Shown here: one piece after another, positions 8,344 through 18,604 of the stretch | Numbering within the stretch: position 1 is the first letter of the stretch | Layout: each line of letters begins with the position of its first letter | DNA from: JAIBJN01 sp963839745 | GTDB lineage: Bacteria > Actinomycetota > Thermoleophilia > Gaiellales > Gaiellaceae | DNA: 64,000 nucleotides | Reading direction: 5' to 3' | Assembly (NCBI GenBank): GCA_963839745.1 | Contig: CAWIWC010000006.1 | Coordinates: 1 to 64,000 of the forward strand | The notes under the pieces: model-generated | The model's database searches: none | What the model was told of the DNA's origin: nothing | Seen by the model: the letters and a program-made list of their open reading frames with translations, nothing else | Position numbers and translations under genes: made by a program

Positions 8344-11300
8344 TCACTCGTAGCGAAGGGCCTCGGCCGGGCGCACTCGAGCTGCGCGGCGGGCGGGCGC
8401 GATCGTGGCCACGATGGCGACAGCGTAGACCAGCGCGAAGATGACGAGCAGGTTGAGCCAGGGAACGTCGAGCTCGAGGTTCGCCCAGCTCGGCTCGCGC
8501 CGCTGGTCGGCGATGATGTTCCAGGCGAGGATCAGCCCGAGCAGCGTGCCCACGAGGATCGACGTGAGCGCGAGGAACGAGGACTCGAGCAGGAAGGACG
8601 CCTCCACCATCCGCCGTCGGAAGCCGAGCGCGCGCATGACGCCGATCTGCTGGCGCCGCTCCACGACGGAGCGGGCGCTGATGACGCCGAGCGCGGCCAC
8701 CCCGACGAGGAGGCCGAGGCCCATGAAGCCCTGGATGAGCCGGTTGAAGGTGACCGAGCCGGCGGTGACGTCCTCCATCACCTGCTGGATCGACTCTGCC
8801 TCCATCCCGTAGCCCATGAAGGCCGACTCGAGGCCGGTGGCCGCCTCGGCCGGGTCGACCCCGGGCACGAGGTCGAAGTAGAAGATGGTCGGGTGGGCGC
8901 GGCCTGTGAAGGCCAGGTCGAGCGTCCCCTGCGAGGTCGAGATCCCCGCCATCTCGAGCGGGGTCGTGTCGGAAAGGATCCCGATCACGGTCAGCTCGAC
9001 GGTCTGCCCGGTCTGGGGGTCGCGTAGCTCGATCGGGATCGGCTCGAACGTGCCCTCGTCGAAGTAGAAGCCACTCAGACGGAAGTCGGAGGGCACGGCG
9101 AAGTTGAAGTTGTCGCGTCGCGGGACGATCGTGCTGTCGACCACGGCGAGATTCGGCTGCGACGCAATTGCGTTCCAGACGTCGCGCGAGGAGCCGTAGC
9201 CCTCGGCGACCTTGCCCAGGTCGAAGCTCGTGTGCCCGAGGAAGGCCTCGTCGAGCCCGCGGACGACGTACGGCTCGAGCGGACGCCCGGTGCCCTTCTG
9301 GGTCGCCTCGATGGGCAGGAACGACTGCGACGCCGCGACGGCGATGTCCTCGTCCCGCAGCCCCGGGGCAACGGCGACGGCCCGCTCGATGTCGGTTATG
9401 GGTGTCGTCCCGCCCGTGCTCGCCCTGACGTTGAACCCGCCGCCGAAGGTCTCCTCCTGCCTGATGGCGTTCATGAACGAGCCGTTCGAGGCTACGCCGG
9501 TCACGAGCGTAAAGACGACGAGCGTGAACATGGCGAGGGTCGTGCCCGTCCGGAAGCGGTTGGCCAGCGGGTAGGCCATCGAGATCTTGAGGATCGGCGC
9601 GAGGCTGCGGATCGGGCCGAAGATCCGCATGGCGAGCCCGAGCAGCAGGTCGGCGTTGAAGACGATCACCCAAACCGCGCCGACGACGATCATGAGGCCG
9701 GCGGCGATCCAGGTCGAGAAGTTCATCGAGAGCGGGCCCAGCGCCTGCTCCCAGAGCTCCCACGGGAGCAGGAGGAGGCCAGACACCGCCAGGCCGCAGG
9801 ACGTGAAGGCGATCCGCTCGGAGACCCCCAGCGCCCTCAGCACCGGGACGAGGCTGACGATCATCAGCGAGACTCCCATCATCGCGGGCGTGGCCGCGTC
9901 GCCCGTGACCCCGGACAGGGTGAGCAGCCCGCCCAGGGAGAGCCCGGCCGCTGCCAGGGCGAGCCTGCGCCGCCGGCGCGGGGCGTGCGGCTCCGGCAGG
10001 TTCCGGATCGCCGCCGAGATCGTCATCGTGCTCACGCGCCAGGCGGAGACCGCGACGACCGCGAGCGTCAGCAGAACGCCGAGGGCGTAGGCGATGGCGA
10101 GGCTCCGCGGCTTGACGGCGAACTCGATCTCGAAGTCGCCCCCGGCAGCCGTGTTGAACGCCCGCGACATGACGAGCACCATCAGGAACGCAACGGCGGC
10201 CCCGACGAGCGCGCCCACGAGCGCAGCGATGAGGTCGTAGGCGGCGCCCTCGAAGGTGAAGGTCTGGACGAGATGCCCGCGCCTCGTGCCGATCGCCCGC
10301 GCGATGCCGAGCTCGCCCCGCCGCTCCGTGGCGAGCATGACGAAGACGAGGAAGATGAGGAGGATCCCGGCCGCGATCGAGAAGGAGCCGAACGTCGTGA
10401 AGAAGGCCATGAAGGAGTTGCCCTGGATGTCCGCGGCCTCGATCGCGTCCTGCTTCGACTCGTCGATGTCCAGGCCGAGCGGGCCGAGCACGGGCTCGAG
10501 CGTCTTCACGACTTCGTCGCTCAGCCCGGCGCCCGACCACTCGTCGCCGCTGTTGGAGATGAGGATGTGGCGCGCGTGATCGGATCGGCCCAGGAAGGCC
10601 TGCGCCTGCTCGAGCGGCATGAGGACGGCGGAGCCGTCGGTCCCGGCGCCCTCGTAGCCTGACGACGTCTTTCACCGTGACCCGGAGGGGCGGGCGGCCG
10701 CCGGCGAAGACGAGGACGCGATCCCCTGTCGAGACCCCGAGCTCCGAGGCGGCCTCCTCGTTCAGGTACGCCTCACCGGGCGAGAGGCCGTCGAGCGTGA
10801 CCTCGCCGGAGCTCCCTTCGATCGCGCCGAACCCTTGCATGCGATCGGGGTCGGCCGCGAACAGCGTCACGCGGGGCTCGGTCTGGCGCTGTGCCGGCGC
10901 CTGCGCGGCGACCTCTTCGATCACCGCCGGGGTGCTGCCGTCCACCAGGGAGGTGCCGGCGAGCGCCGCGTCGATGTCGGACACGACGTCCTCGTCGAAG
11001 TACTCGACCCCGGTTGCGGAGCCGAGGTTCGTCCCCAGGCTGACCTCGGTGCCTTTCGCCGAGATGAGCTCGTCCGTCTGGCCGAGGGTCCTGACGGCCG
11101 CTCCGCGTATCGTGTGACTCATCGTGTCGCCGGTGGTCAGGGCGGTGGCGACGATCGTCGTCCCCAGCATCAGCCCGATGACGATCAGCGCCGTGCGGCC
11201 GCGCCGGCGTCCGACATTGCGGACGCCGAGCTTGACGAGGATCGGATGGCGTAGCGCGAGCACGGCGACGACGCCGAGGGCGCCCACGAGCGCGACCATG

Positions 11301-11347
11301 AGGACGGCGAGCAGTGTGTCGATGGGGATGCCGAAGACCTTCTGCAT
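8344..11347 (-). CDS. FtsX/MacB-type ABC exporter permease, one apparent frameshift
   Basis: The corrected product is about 1000 residues with the duplicated FtsX layout: an N-terminal helix, a large extracytoplasmic domain, groups of membrane helices around the middle, a second extracytoplasmic domain, and three C-terminal helices. Recognisable pieces are GRRRGRTALIVIGLMLGTTI after the first helix, ERRGELGIARAIGTRRGHLV, and the C-terminal ERRQQIGVMRALGFRRRMVE. The frame breaks near 10659, where VTVKDVV should continue YEGAGTDGSAVLMP one base later. ATG 11347 lies just after the ATPase stop. Such transporters export lipoproteins, peptides or drugs; the substrate cannot be read from sequence. 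Confidence 0.85.
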
Positions 11348-11349
11348 CG

Positions 11350-12076
11350 TCAGGCGGTGACGAGCTCGGGCTGCGCGATCGTCGGCGACCTGGCCGTCGA
11401 GCATGCGCACGATCCGGTCGGCCTTCTCGCCGACGGACAGGTCGTGTGTGACGAGCAGGAAGGTCAGCCCGCGCTCCTCGTTGAGGTTCCGCATCAGGTC
11501 GACGATCTCGGCCGCGCGCTCGCTGTCGAGGTCGCCGGTCGGCTCGTCGGCCCAGACGACTGCCGGGTCGTTGACCAGCGCCCGCGCGATCGTGACCCGC
11601 TGGCGCTCGCCGCCCGAGAGCTCGTCGGGGAGGTGGTGGGCGCGGCCAGCAAGGTCGACGAGGCCGAGCGCCTCGAGCGCCCGCTCGCGGGCCTCCCGCT
11701 GCGAGCGGCGCGCGATCAGGAGCGGCAGCTCGACGTTCTCGACCGCGCTCAGCACGGGCATCAGGTTGTAGAACTGGAAGACGAAGCCCATGCGCAGCGC
11801 CCGGTAGTCGGTGCGCTCCTTGTCGGACATGGAGGCGAGCGACGTCCCCTCGATGAGGACGTCGCCGGCGTCGACGGCGTCGAGGCCGGAGAGGCAGTTC
11901 AGGAGCGTCGTCTTGCCGCAGCCGCTCGGGCCCATGATCGCGACCATCTCGCCGCGGGCCACCGAGAGGCTGACGCCGTTGAGCGCGTGCACCTTGACCT
12001 TGCCAGTGTCATAGACCTTGTGGACATCTCGCGCCTCGACGAGGAACTCGCTCGTATCGGTGTGCATATCGCTCAT
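11350..12076 (-). CDS. MacB/LolD-type ABC exporter ATP-binding protein
   Basis: Walker A is GPSGCGKTTL, the Q-loop region is FVFQFYNLMPVLSAVENVEL, the signature is LSGGERQRVTIARAL, and Walker B is WADEPTGDLDS, followed by the H-loop LLVTHDLSV. The raw frame runs on into the permease, but dropping one base near 11374 yields the ending AQPELVTA and a TGA at 11352-11350, two bases before the permease ATG. The apparent ATPase-permease fusion is therefore probably an artefact. ATG 12076 follows GGGGAGAG; an in-frame ATG at 12067 is a weaker alternative. A variant motif copy sits 57 bases upstream. Confidence 0.9.
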
Positions 12077-12132
12077 GCCTCGACTCTCCCCGGTCCCGGC
12101 GTCCACGGCATCGGGACGCTCCGCAGATCGCC

Positions 12133-12148
12133 TACGGGCTTTCCCGCA
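12133..12148. promoter_or_regulatory. Variant palindromic site TACGGGCTTTCCCGCA (motif copy 3)
   Basis: The right half CCCGCA is canonical and the left half has TACGGG in place of TGCGGG. It lies 57 bases upstream of the MacB-type ATPase start at 12076. An extra half-site, CCGCAG, occurs at 12121. Confidence 0.4.
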
Positions 12149-12178
12149 GAGCGCGTCGGCAGCGATACGGATGCGCTG

Positions 12179-12649
12179 CTAGCCGGGCTCTTGGGCCGAG
12201 CCGGGAACGATCACGACCGGGCAGGGCGCGTGATGCACGGACTGGGCGCTCACCGACCCGAGCAGAAGTCCCGTGAACCCGCCTCGGCCGCGCGAGCCGA
12301 CCACGAGGAGCTCGGCGTCGGCGGCAGCCGACAGCAGGGCCGGGGCGGCGCGCATTTCGGCGAGCTCGCCGACGATCTCGAGCTCCGGCTCCAGCGCTCG
12401 GGCCTGGTCGAGCGCCTCGTCGAGCACCTTCCGCGCCGCGGCGGCGAGGTGCTCGTAGACCTCTTCGTCCGTCGGCCCGATCGTCGGCGCTCCGATCACC
12501 CAGGCATCGGGGATCGCGTCGACCAGCGGAGCCCTCCAGGCGTGCACGACGTGGAGAGACGCTTTGCGGAGGCCCGCCTCGGCCACCGCCCACTCGAGTG
12601 CCTGGGTAGCGCCGGCCGAACCGTCCACGCCGACGACGATCTTCGCCAT
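12179..12649 (-). CDS. Universal stress protein (single UspA domain)
   Basis: A 156-residue UspA-fold protein starting MAKIVVGVDGSAGA, with the ATP-binding pattern G-x2-G-x9-G-[ST] near the C-terminus (VVGSRGRGGFTGLLLGSVSA) and the final HHAPCPVVIVP strand. The ATG overlaps by one base the TGA of arginine deiminase (TGATG), so the two are translationally coupled. In mycobacteria and relatives such proteins accumulate under hypoxia and energy stress; that role is extrapolated. Confidence 0.93.
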   Translation of the reverse strand: MAKIVVGVDGSAGATQALEWAVAEAGLRKASLHVVHAWRAPLVDAIPDAWVIGAPTIGPTDEEVYEHLAAAARKVLDEALDQARALEPELEIVGELAEMRAAPALLSAAADAELLVVGSRGRGGFTGLLLGSVSAQSVHHAPCPVVIVPGSAQEPG

Positions 12650-13899
12650 CAGAACGCTTCCGGAAGGGCGTCGCGCTCGATCGGGCAGGACATGCAACGA
12701 GGGCCGCCGCGGCCCCGGCCGAGCTCGGAGCCGGCAATCGTGATGACCTCGATGCCCTCGTGGCGAAGGCGGGTGTTCGTCTCCACGTTGCGCTCGTAGG
12801 CGACGACGACGCCCGGGGCGAGCGCGAGGACGTTGTTGCCGTCGTCCCACTGCTCGCGCTCGGCCTCGTAGCGATCGCCGCCGGTCTCGACGAGCCGGAC
12901 GGAAGGGAGGTCGAGCGCGCGGGCGACCTCGACGAAGAGATCCTGGCGCTTCTCGATCCTCGGGCCCGTGCGGCCAGGCTCGATCACGTAGGGGATCAGC
13001 GCGTTGCGCAGATCGGGATAGATCGTGAAGGCGTCCCGGTCGATCATGGTCAGGACGGTGTCCAGGTGCATCGAGGAGCGCCGCGCCGGAAGCAGCACTG
13101 CGATCACCTTACTCGCCGCGCCGGCGGCGAAGAGGCGCTCGGCGAGCAGCTCCACCGCGACGGGCGTCGTGCGCTCGCCCATGCCGACGAGCACTGCTCC
13201 GTTGCCGATCACCAGGATGTCGCCGCCCTCGAGGTGCGGCGGCAACGGCCAGTCGTCGCTCCAGAGCTCGAAGTCGCGGCCGGCGAAGACCGGATGGTGC
13301 CGGTAGATCGCCTCGAGGTGGATCGACTCGCGCCTGCGGGCCGGCTTCGCCATCGCATTGATGCTCACGCCGCCGTAGATCCAGGCGGACGTGTCGCGGG
13401 TGAACATGTGGTTGGGGAGGGGCGGCAGGGCGAAGCCGTCGTCGCGATCCCTTGCGACGATCGCCCCCAGCGACTCGGCCTCGAACGGAAGCTCGTCCCA
13501 GGCAACGCCGCCGATCAGCCAGTGGGCAGCCTCCGTCGCGGACATGGCCTCGAGCCAGAGACGGGCCGCGGGGCTCAGCGTCGGCTTCAGGTTCGCGGCC
13601 CGGAGCGTGCGATCGAGCACGTCCTCGCGGACGGCCGGGTCCTCGAGCGTCTCCGCGAGAAGACGCTCGAGAAGAAGGACCTCGACCCCACGCTCGGCCA
13701 GCGCATCGGCGAAGGCATCGTGCTCCTGGCGGGCCCGCTTCACCCAGAGGACGTCGTCGAAGAGCAGGTCGTCCTTGTTGCGTGGAGTCAGGCGCCGGAG
13801 CTCGAGGTCGGGACGGTGGAGGATGACCCTCCGAAGCGTCCCGACCTCCGAGCCCACGTAGAGGCGCGTGGCCTGCTGCGTGGCGGTGCTAGCGGTCAC
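12649..13899 (-). CDS. arcA: Arginine deiminase
   Basis: Hydrolyses arginine to citrulline and ammonia. The 416-residue protein has GTLRRVILHRPDLELRRLTP, the substrate-binding FTRDTSAWIYGGVSIN, HLEGGDILVIGNGAVLVGMG, SSMHLDTVLTMIDRD, and the catalytic Cys in the C-terminal RCMSCPIERD motif. GTG 13899 is preceded by GGAGCAGGAC and overlaps the end of the antiporter gene. No arcB or arcC is present in the window, so ATP generation through carbamoyl phosphate, if it occurs, depends on genes elsewhere. Ammonia production for acid or energy stress fits the neighbourhood. Confidence 0.95.
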   Translation of the reverse strand: MTASTATQQATRLYVGSEVGTLRRVILHRPDLELRRLTPRNKDDLLFDDVLWVKRARQEHDAFADALAERGVEVLLLERLLAETLEDPAVREDVLDRTLRAANLKPTLSPAARLWLEAMSATEAAHWLIGGVAWDELPFEAESLGAIVARDRDDGFALPPLPNHMFTRDTSAWIYGGVSINAMAKPARRRESIHLEAIYRHHPVFAGRDFELWSDDWPLPPHLEGGDILVIGNGAVLVGMGERTTPVAVELLAERLFAAGAASKVIAVLLPARRSSMHLDTVLTMIDRDAFTIYPDLRNALIPYVIEPGRTGPRIEKRQDLFVEVARALDLPSVRLVETGGDRYEAEREQWDDGNNVLALAPGVVVAYERNVETNTRLRHEGIEVITIAGSELGRGRGGPRCMSCPIERDALPEAF

Positions 13900-15341
13900 G
13901 TCCTGCTCCCACCAGCGGCGGCGCCGTGAACGGGTCGAGCACGTCGTCGATGACGACGTCCTCGGGCGGCGCCTCCCGGCTCTGGCGCCACTTGCAGCCA
14001 GAGGTAGACCGGGATACCCGCGACCAGGAGCATGAAGCCCTTGGCGATGTACTCGTACCCGGCTCCCCAGATCGCCCAGGTCGAGTAGGCGAGCGCGAGG
14101 AACGCGATCACCGAGTACCGGGCGAGATGGACCGCCGAGAACGACTCGCGATCGGCGAAGAAGAGATAGAGCTGCGCCGCCGCGGCGTACATGTAGGGAA
14201 TCAGCGCCGTCAGGGTGGCGATGATGATGATGTCGGTGAACATGTCCACGATCGAGCCGGAGCTCTGCAGGTTGAGGAGCAGGAGCCCGGTGATGAGGAC
14301 GGACGAGAGGACGAGCCCGAAGACGGGCGTGCCTCGCTTGCTGTCCACACGAGCGAACGGCTTCGGGAAGAGGCCGTCGCGCGCTGGTGCCAGTGCGGCC
14401 CGACCCTGGAGCAGGATCCAGCCGTTGAGGACGCCGAAGATGGAGACCATCGCGACGATCGCGATCGCCTTGCCACCCCAGGTCCCGCCGAAGATGACGT
14501 TGGCCCCGTCGGCGAACGGGCTGGTCGAGTTGGCGAGGGTCGAGCTGGCGATCATCCCGAAGAGCGCCAGCGTCGCGATGAGGTAGACGATCGACGCCGC
14601 GGCCGTGCCGATCACGGTCGCCCGTGGGATCGTTCGCTCGGGATCCTTGACCTCCTCGGCCGGGACGGTCGCCGACTCCAGGCCGATGAAGGCCCAGAGG
14701 GTCAGAAGCGCTGCGGCGCTGATGCCCCAGTCGAAGCCACTCGAGAGCGTGAAGGGCTCGAAGTTCGAGCTGTCCATGAAGAACAGGCCGACGACGCCGA
14801 TCACGAGCAGCGGGACGAACTTGAGGATCGTCGTCACGACCTGGACGATCCCGGCCTCGCGCACGCCGACGATGTTGACGAGCGTGAGGATCCAGATGAG
14901 TGCGATAGCGACGAGCACCGCGACCCAGTTCGTCGCGGCATCGCCCCAGAAGACAGCGAGGTAGCCGGCGAAGGCGATGGCGATTGCCGCGTTCCCGACC
15001 CACGCGTTGATCCAGTAGCTCCACGCAGTCTGGAAACCGATGAAATCGCCGAAGGCCTTACGCGCGTAGACGTACGGCCCGCCGGTCTTCGGGTAGGCGC
15101 GCCCCAGCGTCGCGAAGACGAGCGCGAGCAGCATGGCTCCGATCCCCGTGAACAGCCACGCGAGAACCGAGACGGGGCCAGCCGTTCCTGCCATGGCGGC
15201 AGGAAGCAAAAAGATCCCCGATCCGATCATGTTTCCGATGACTAGGGCGGTCGCCATCCAGAGCCCCATCGAACGCTTGAGCCCGGGGCGCCGCGCGCCG
15301 GCGTGGCCGTTGCCCTCTGCGGTGTTGCTGTAGATACTCAT
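13889..15341 (-). CDS. APC-family amino-acid antiporter (arginine/ornithine-type), one apparent frameshift
   Basis: About 483 residues with 12 predicted membrane helices. The start LWMATALVIGNMIGSGIFLL carries the G-[SA]-G-[IV]-F signature of the basic amino-acid/polyamine antiporter group, and WAFIGLESATVPAEEVKDPE is the conserved loop. The raw C-terminus turns into an Arg-rich frame; dropping one base near 14003 gives KWRQSREAPPEDVVIDDVLD and a stop at 13891-13889. ATG 15341 has a strong AGGAGGT. Coupling to arcA makes arginine uptake with ornithine or citrulline release the likely job. Confidence 0.88.
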
Positions 15342-15479
15342 CTCGACCTCCTAGCCGAGTTCGGATTCCAAATTTCATGCTCCGGAGCGGAGGACGAGGC
15401 CGCATCAGCGCGAGCGCCGATCTCGGATACGGAAGAACTACGTAGCCGACCTGCCGAGATGGCGGCATGATGACTCGCG

Positions 15480-18101
15480 ATGGTCTCCGACCCTCAGGTC
15501 GCCGACGTCATCCTGCGAGACGGGAGCACGCTCCGGCTCCGTCCGCCTCGCGAGGCCGACGCCGCCGCAGTGCTGCAGCTCGTCCAAGGCCTGACCCCCG
15601 AGAGCCTGCACCTCCGCTTCCACGGGATGCCGGCCCTCACTCCGGCACTCGTCGAGCCTTGGACCAAGCCCGACTGGGAAGAACGCGGCGCTCTGATGGG
15701 AGCCGTCGATGCCGGCGACACCGAGCGCGTCGTCGCCGTCGCCACCTATGCCCGCCTGCGGGACCCGGCCGTGGCGGAGGTGTCCTTCGCGGTCGCGGAC
15801 GAGTTCCAGGGCCGCGGAATCGGAACACGCCTTCTGGAGCAGCTCGCGCGCGTGGCTCCCCGGTACGGGATCGAGCGCTTCGTCGCGCAGGTGCTGCCCG
15901 AGAACAACCCCATGCTCGGTGTCTTCGAGGACGCCGGGTTCGAGGTCGCGCGCAAGCTCGAGGAAGGGTGCTTCGAGGTCGAGTTCCCGCTCGCGCAGAC
16001 AGAGGCGTACCGGGCCCACGTCGACCGGCGCGACCACACCGCCGTCGTCGCCTCGCTCCGGCCGTTCTTCGAGCCGGAGAGCGTCGCCGTGCTTGGCGCC
16101 TCGCCGCGGCCTGGCTCGATCGGGGGCGATCTCTTCCGCAACATCCTCGAAGGCGGCTTCCAGGGCCGGGCCTATCCGGTCAACCGCGACGGCAAGCGGG
16201 TTGCCGAGGTCGAGGGCTACGCGTCGATCGAGCAGGTCCCTGAACCGGTCGACCTGGCCGTCGTCTGCCTGCCGGGCCGGCTGGTGATCGCCGGGTGCGA
16301 GGCGGCGCTCCAGCACGGGACACGGGCACTCTGCGTCATCTCGGCCGGCTTTGCGGAGATCGGGAGCGAAGGAGCGAAACGCCAGGAAGAGCTTCTCGCC
16401 CTCGTCCGCGGCCACGGCGCCCGTCTGATCGGCCCGAACTGCCTCGGGATTGCGAGCTCGACAGCTTCCCTCAACGCGACGTTCGCGCCGCATGCCTTCC
16501 CGCCCGGGTCGATCGGCTTCTCGTCGCAGAGCGGGGCGCTCGGTCTCGCCCTGCTCGCGCAGGCGGAGGGCCGAGGCCTCGGGTTCTCGTCCTTCGTCTC
16601 GATCGGGAACAAGGCGGACGTCTCCTCGAATGACCTGCTCGAGTACTGGGAGGACGACCCTGCGACCGCGGTGGTGCTCCTCTACCTCGAGTCGTTCGGG
16701 AATCCAAGACGCTTCGGACGCATTGCGCGACGCGTGGCCCGCACGAAGCCGATACTCGCGATGAAGAGCGGTGTCACGAGCGCGGGCTCGCGCGCGGCCT
16801 CCTCACACACGGCCGCGCTGGCCGGCTCCGAGGCCGCGGTCTCCGCCCTCTTCCGCCAGGCCGGCGTGACGCGGTGCGGCACGCTCGAGGAGCTGATCGA
16901 CGTTGCCGCGCTGTTCTCGGCTCAGCCGCCGCTCCAGGGGCGACGGGTCGCGGTGCTGACCAACGCGGGCGGCCTCGGAATTCTCTGCGCCGACGCCTGC
17001 GACGCGGCCGGGCTCGAGCTGCCGCAGCTCTCGGACGAGACAACGGCCGCTCTCGCGGGCATCCTGCCGGCCGAGGCCAGCGTCGCCAACCCGATCGACA
17101 TGCTCGGCTCCGCCACCGCCGGCCTCTACGAGTCGGCGCTTCCGCCTCTGCTCGCCGACCCGTCGGTCGATGCGGCCATCGTGATCTTCGTTCCGGCAGC
17201 CTCGGTCACGGTCGAGGACGTCGGCGCGGCGGTCGAGCGCGCGACGTTGGGCCAGGCGAAGCCCGTCCTACCCGTGCTCATGGGCAGCGGTCATCCGGGC
17301 TCGTTTCCCTACCCGGAGTCGGCGGCCAGGTCTCTCGGGCGGGCCGCGGAGCGCGCGGATTGGTTGCGCCGCCCGATCGGCTCGGAGCTCAGGGTCGAAG
17401 GCGTCGACCCGCGTGCCGGGGCCGAGGTCGTCGCCGACGCCCTCGGCGACGCGGACGACGTCTGGCTCGCTCCGGGCAACGTGCGTCGCCTCCTCGAGGC
17501 CTACGGCATCTCACTCGTGCCCGAGCGGCTCGCCGCCGGCGCCGACGAGGCCGCCGCACTCTCTGTGGAGCTGGGCTTTCCGGTTGTCGTCAAGACCGCC
17601 GAGCCCGGCGCCCACAAGACGGAGGAGGGCGGGGTCGTCCTCGACCTCGCGGGCCCCGACGAGGTTCGCACCGCCGGGGAGCGGATCGGCGGACCGCTCA
17701 TCGTCCAGCCTATGGTCGCAGGCGGCGTCGAGCTCCTGGCCGGCCTCGTCCAGGATCCGGTCTTCGGGCCTCTGGTCGCGTTCGGTCCGGGCGGCGTCCA
17801 GGCCGAGCTGATCGGCGAGGCCCGCTTCCGGCTTGCGCCGCTGACCGACAACGATGCCCGCGGTCTCGTCGAGGGCGGGAAGGCCGGCCGTCTGGTGGCC
17901 GGCTACCGCGGGCACCCGGCGGCGGACGTCGACGCGCTGGTGGATCTCGTGGGCCGGCTCGCACGCCTTGGTGAGGATCATCCCGAGGTTGCCGAGCTCG
18001 ACCTGAACCCCGTTCTGGCGCTCGCAGAGGGCTACGTCGTCGTCGACGCACGCGTTCGGGTCTCACGGCCGTCACCGGTGACGAGCCCGAAGACCTGGTA
18101 G
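15480..18101 (+). CDS. GNAT acetyltransferase fused to NDP-forming acyl-CoA synthetase
   Basis: A 873-residue fusion. Residues about 5-175 are a GNAT domain with the acetyl-CoA loop QGRGIGTRLLEQ (about 110-121). About 190-490 form the CoA-binding and ligase domains, including VAVLGASPRPGSIGGDLFRN, SSQSGALG, and SSHTAALAGS with His443 at the position of the phosphohistidine of ADP-forming acyl-CoA synthetases. About 650-873 are an ATP-grasp domain (FPVVVKTAEPGAHKTEEGGV, ELDLNPVL). Pat-type protein acetyltransferases have a related domain set but a C-terminal GNAT and usually lack the phospho-His; here the His is kept, so ligase activity is possible. It is transcribed divergently from the antiporter. 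ATG 15480 has no strong ribosome-binding site. Confidence 0.88.
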   Translation: MVSDPQVADVILRDGSTLRLRPPREADAAAVLQLVQGLTPESLHLRFHGMPALTPALVEPWTKPDWEERGALMGAVDAGDTERVVAVATYARLRDPAVAEVSFAVADEFQGRGIGTRLLEQLARVAPRYGIERFVAQVLPENNPMLGVFEDAGFEVARKLEEGCFEVEFPLAQTEAYRAHVDRRDHTAVVASLRPFFEPESVAVLGASPRPGSIGGDLFRNILEGGFQGRAYPVNRDGKRVAEVEGYASIEQVPEPVDLAVVCLPGRLVIAGCEAALQHGTRALCVISAGFAEIGSEGAKRQEELLALVRGHGARLIGPNCLGIASSTASLNATFAPHAFPPGSIGFSSQSGALGLALLAQAEGRGLGFSSFVSIGNKADVSSNDLLEYWEDDPATAVVLLYLESFGNPRRFGRIARRVARTKPILAMKSGVTSAGSRAASSHTAALAGSEAAVSALFRQAGVTRCGTLEELIDVAALFSAQPPLQGRRVAVLTNAGGLGILCADACDAAGLELPQLSDETTAALAGILPAEASVANPIDMLGSATAGLYESALPPLLADPSVDAAIVIFVPAASVTVEDVGAAVERATLGQAKPVLPVLMGSGHPGSFPYPESAARSLGRAAERADWLRRPIGSELRVEGVDPRAGAEVVADALGDADDVWLAPGNVRRLLEAYGISLVPERLAAGADEAAALSVELGFPVVVKTAEPGAHKTEEGGVVLDLAGPDEVRTAGERIGGPLIVQPMVAGGVELLAGLVQDPVFGPLVAFGPGGVQAELIGEARFRLAPLTDNDARGLVEGGKAGRLVAGYRGHPAADVDALVDLVGRLARLGEDHPEVAELDLNPVLALAEGYVVVDARVRVSRPSPVTSPKTW

Positions 18102-18111
18102 CTCCGTCTCC

Positions 18112-18126
18112 TGCGGCTTTCCCGCA
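18112..18126. promoter_or_regulatory. Palindromic site TGCGGCTTTCCCGCA (motif copy 4)
   Basis: Arms TGCGG and CCGCA flank CTTTC, 77 bases upstream of the first universal stress protein gene of the usp-usp-ATPase operon and 11 bases after the preceding stop codon. The flanks CTGCGG and CCGCAG extend the symmetry by one base. Confidence 0.6.
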
Positions 18127-18202
18127 GGGAACTTCAGCGTCTCCACCGATTCCGCCCGAGCTGTCGCGAGCGACGATCACCGCGTATCCCAAAGGAGGAG
18201 AC

Positions 18203-18604
18203 ATGCACACCATCGTCGTTGGATATGACGGCTCCGAGCCCGCAGATCGCGCGCTCGAACGAGCCACGACGCTGATCGACGGCGGAGGCACCCTCGTCCT
18301 CGTCAGTGCGATCCACATGCTCGCCGGCAAGGGCGGCATGGGCTACGACCCGATCGAGAAGGAGGACTTCGACCGGCAGCTCGACGCGGCCAAGGCCCGC
18401 CTCGCAGATGCAGGCATCACCGCCACGACCGTGGAGGGCACCGGCGATCCCGCACGCGTCATCACGGCCCAGGCCGAGGAGATCAACGCGGACCTGATCG
18501 TGGTCGGGAACAGCCACAAGAACCTCCTGGAACGCCTCCTGTTCGGATCGGTCAGTAACGGCGTCGCGCATCGCACGAACCGCGCCGTGCTGGTGGTTGG
18601 CTGA
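18203..18604 (+). CDS. Universal stress protein (single UspA domain)
   Basis: A 133-residue UspA-fold protein starting MHTIVVGYDGSEPADRALER with a strong AAAGGAGG ribosome-binding site. The C-terminal nucleotide loop is VVGNSHKNLLERLLFGSVSN, with Asn and His replacing the usual Arg-Gly, so nucleotide binding may be altered. The TGA overlaps the next ATG (TGATG, 18602-18606). It is first in a three-gene operon with a tandem Usp and a P-type ATPase. Confidence 0.9.
   Translation: MHTIVVGYDGSEPADRALERATTLIDGGGTLVLVSAIHMLAGKGGMGYDPIEKEDFDRQLDAAKARLADAGITATTVEGTGDPARVITAQAEEINADLIVVGNSHKNLLERLLFGSVSNGVAHRTNRAVLVVG

Noticed and set aside
11345..12076. Apparent single-chain ATPase-permease fusion of the MacB-type exporter
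   Set aside because: Dropping one base near 11374 restores the usual ATPase ending and a TGA two bases before the permease ATG, in line with the other insertion-type breaks in this part of the window.
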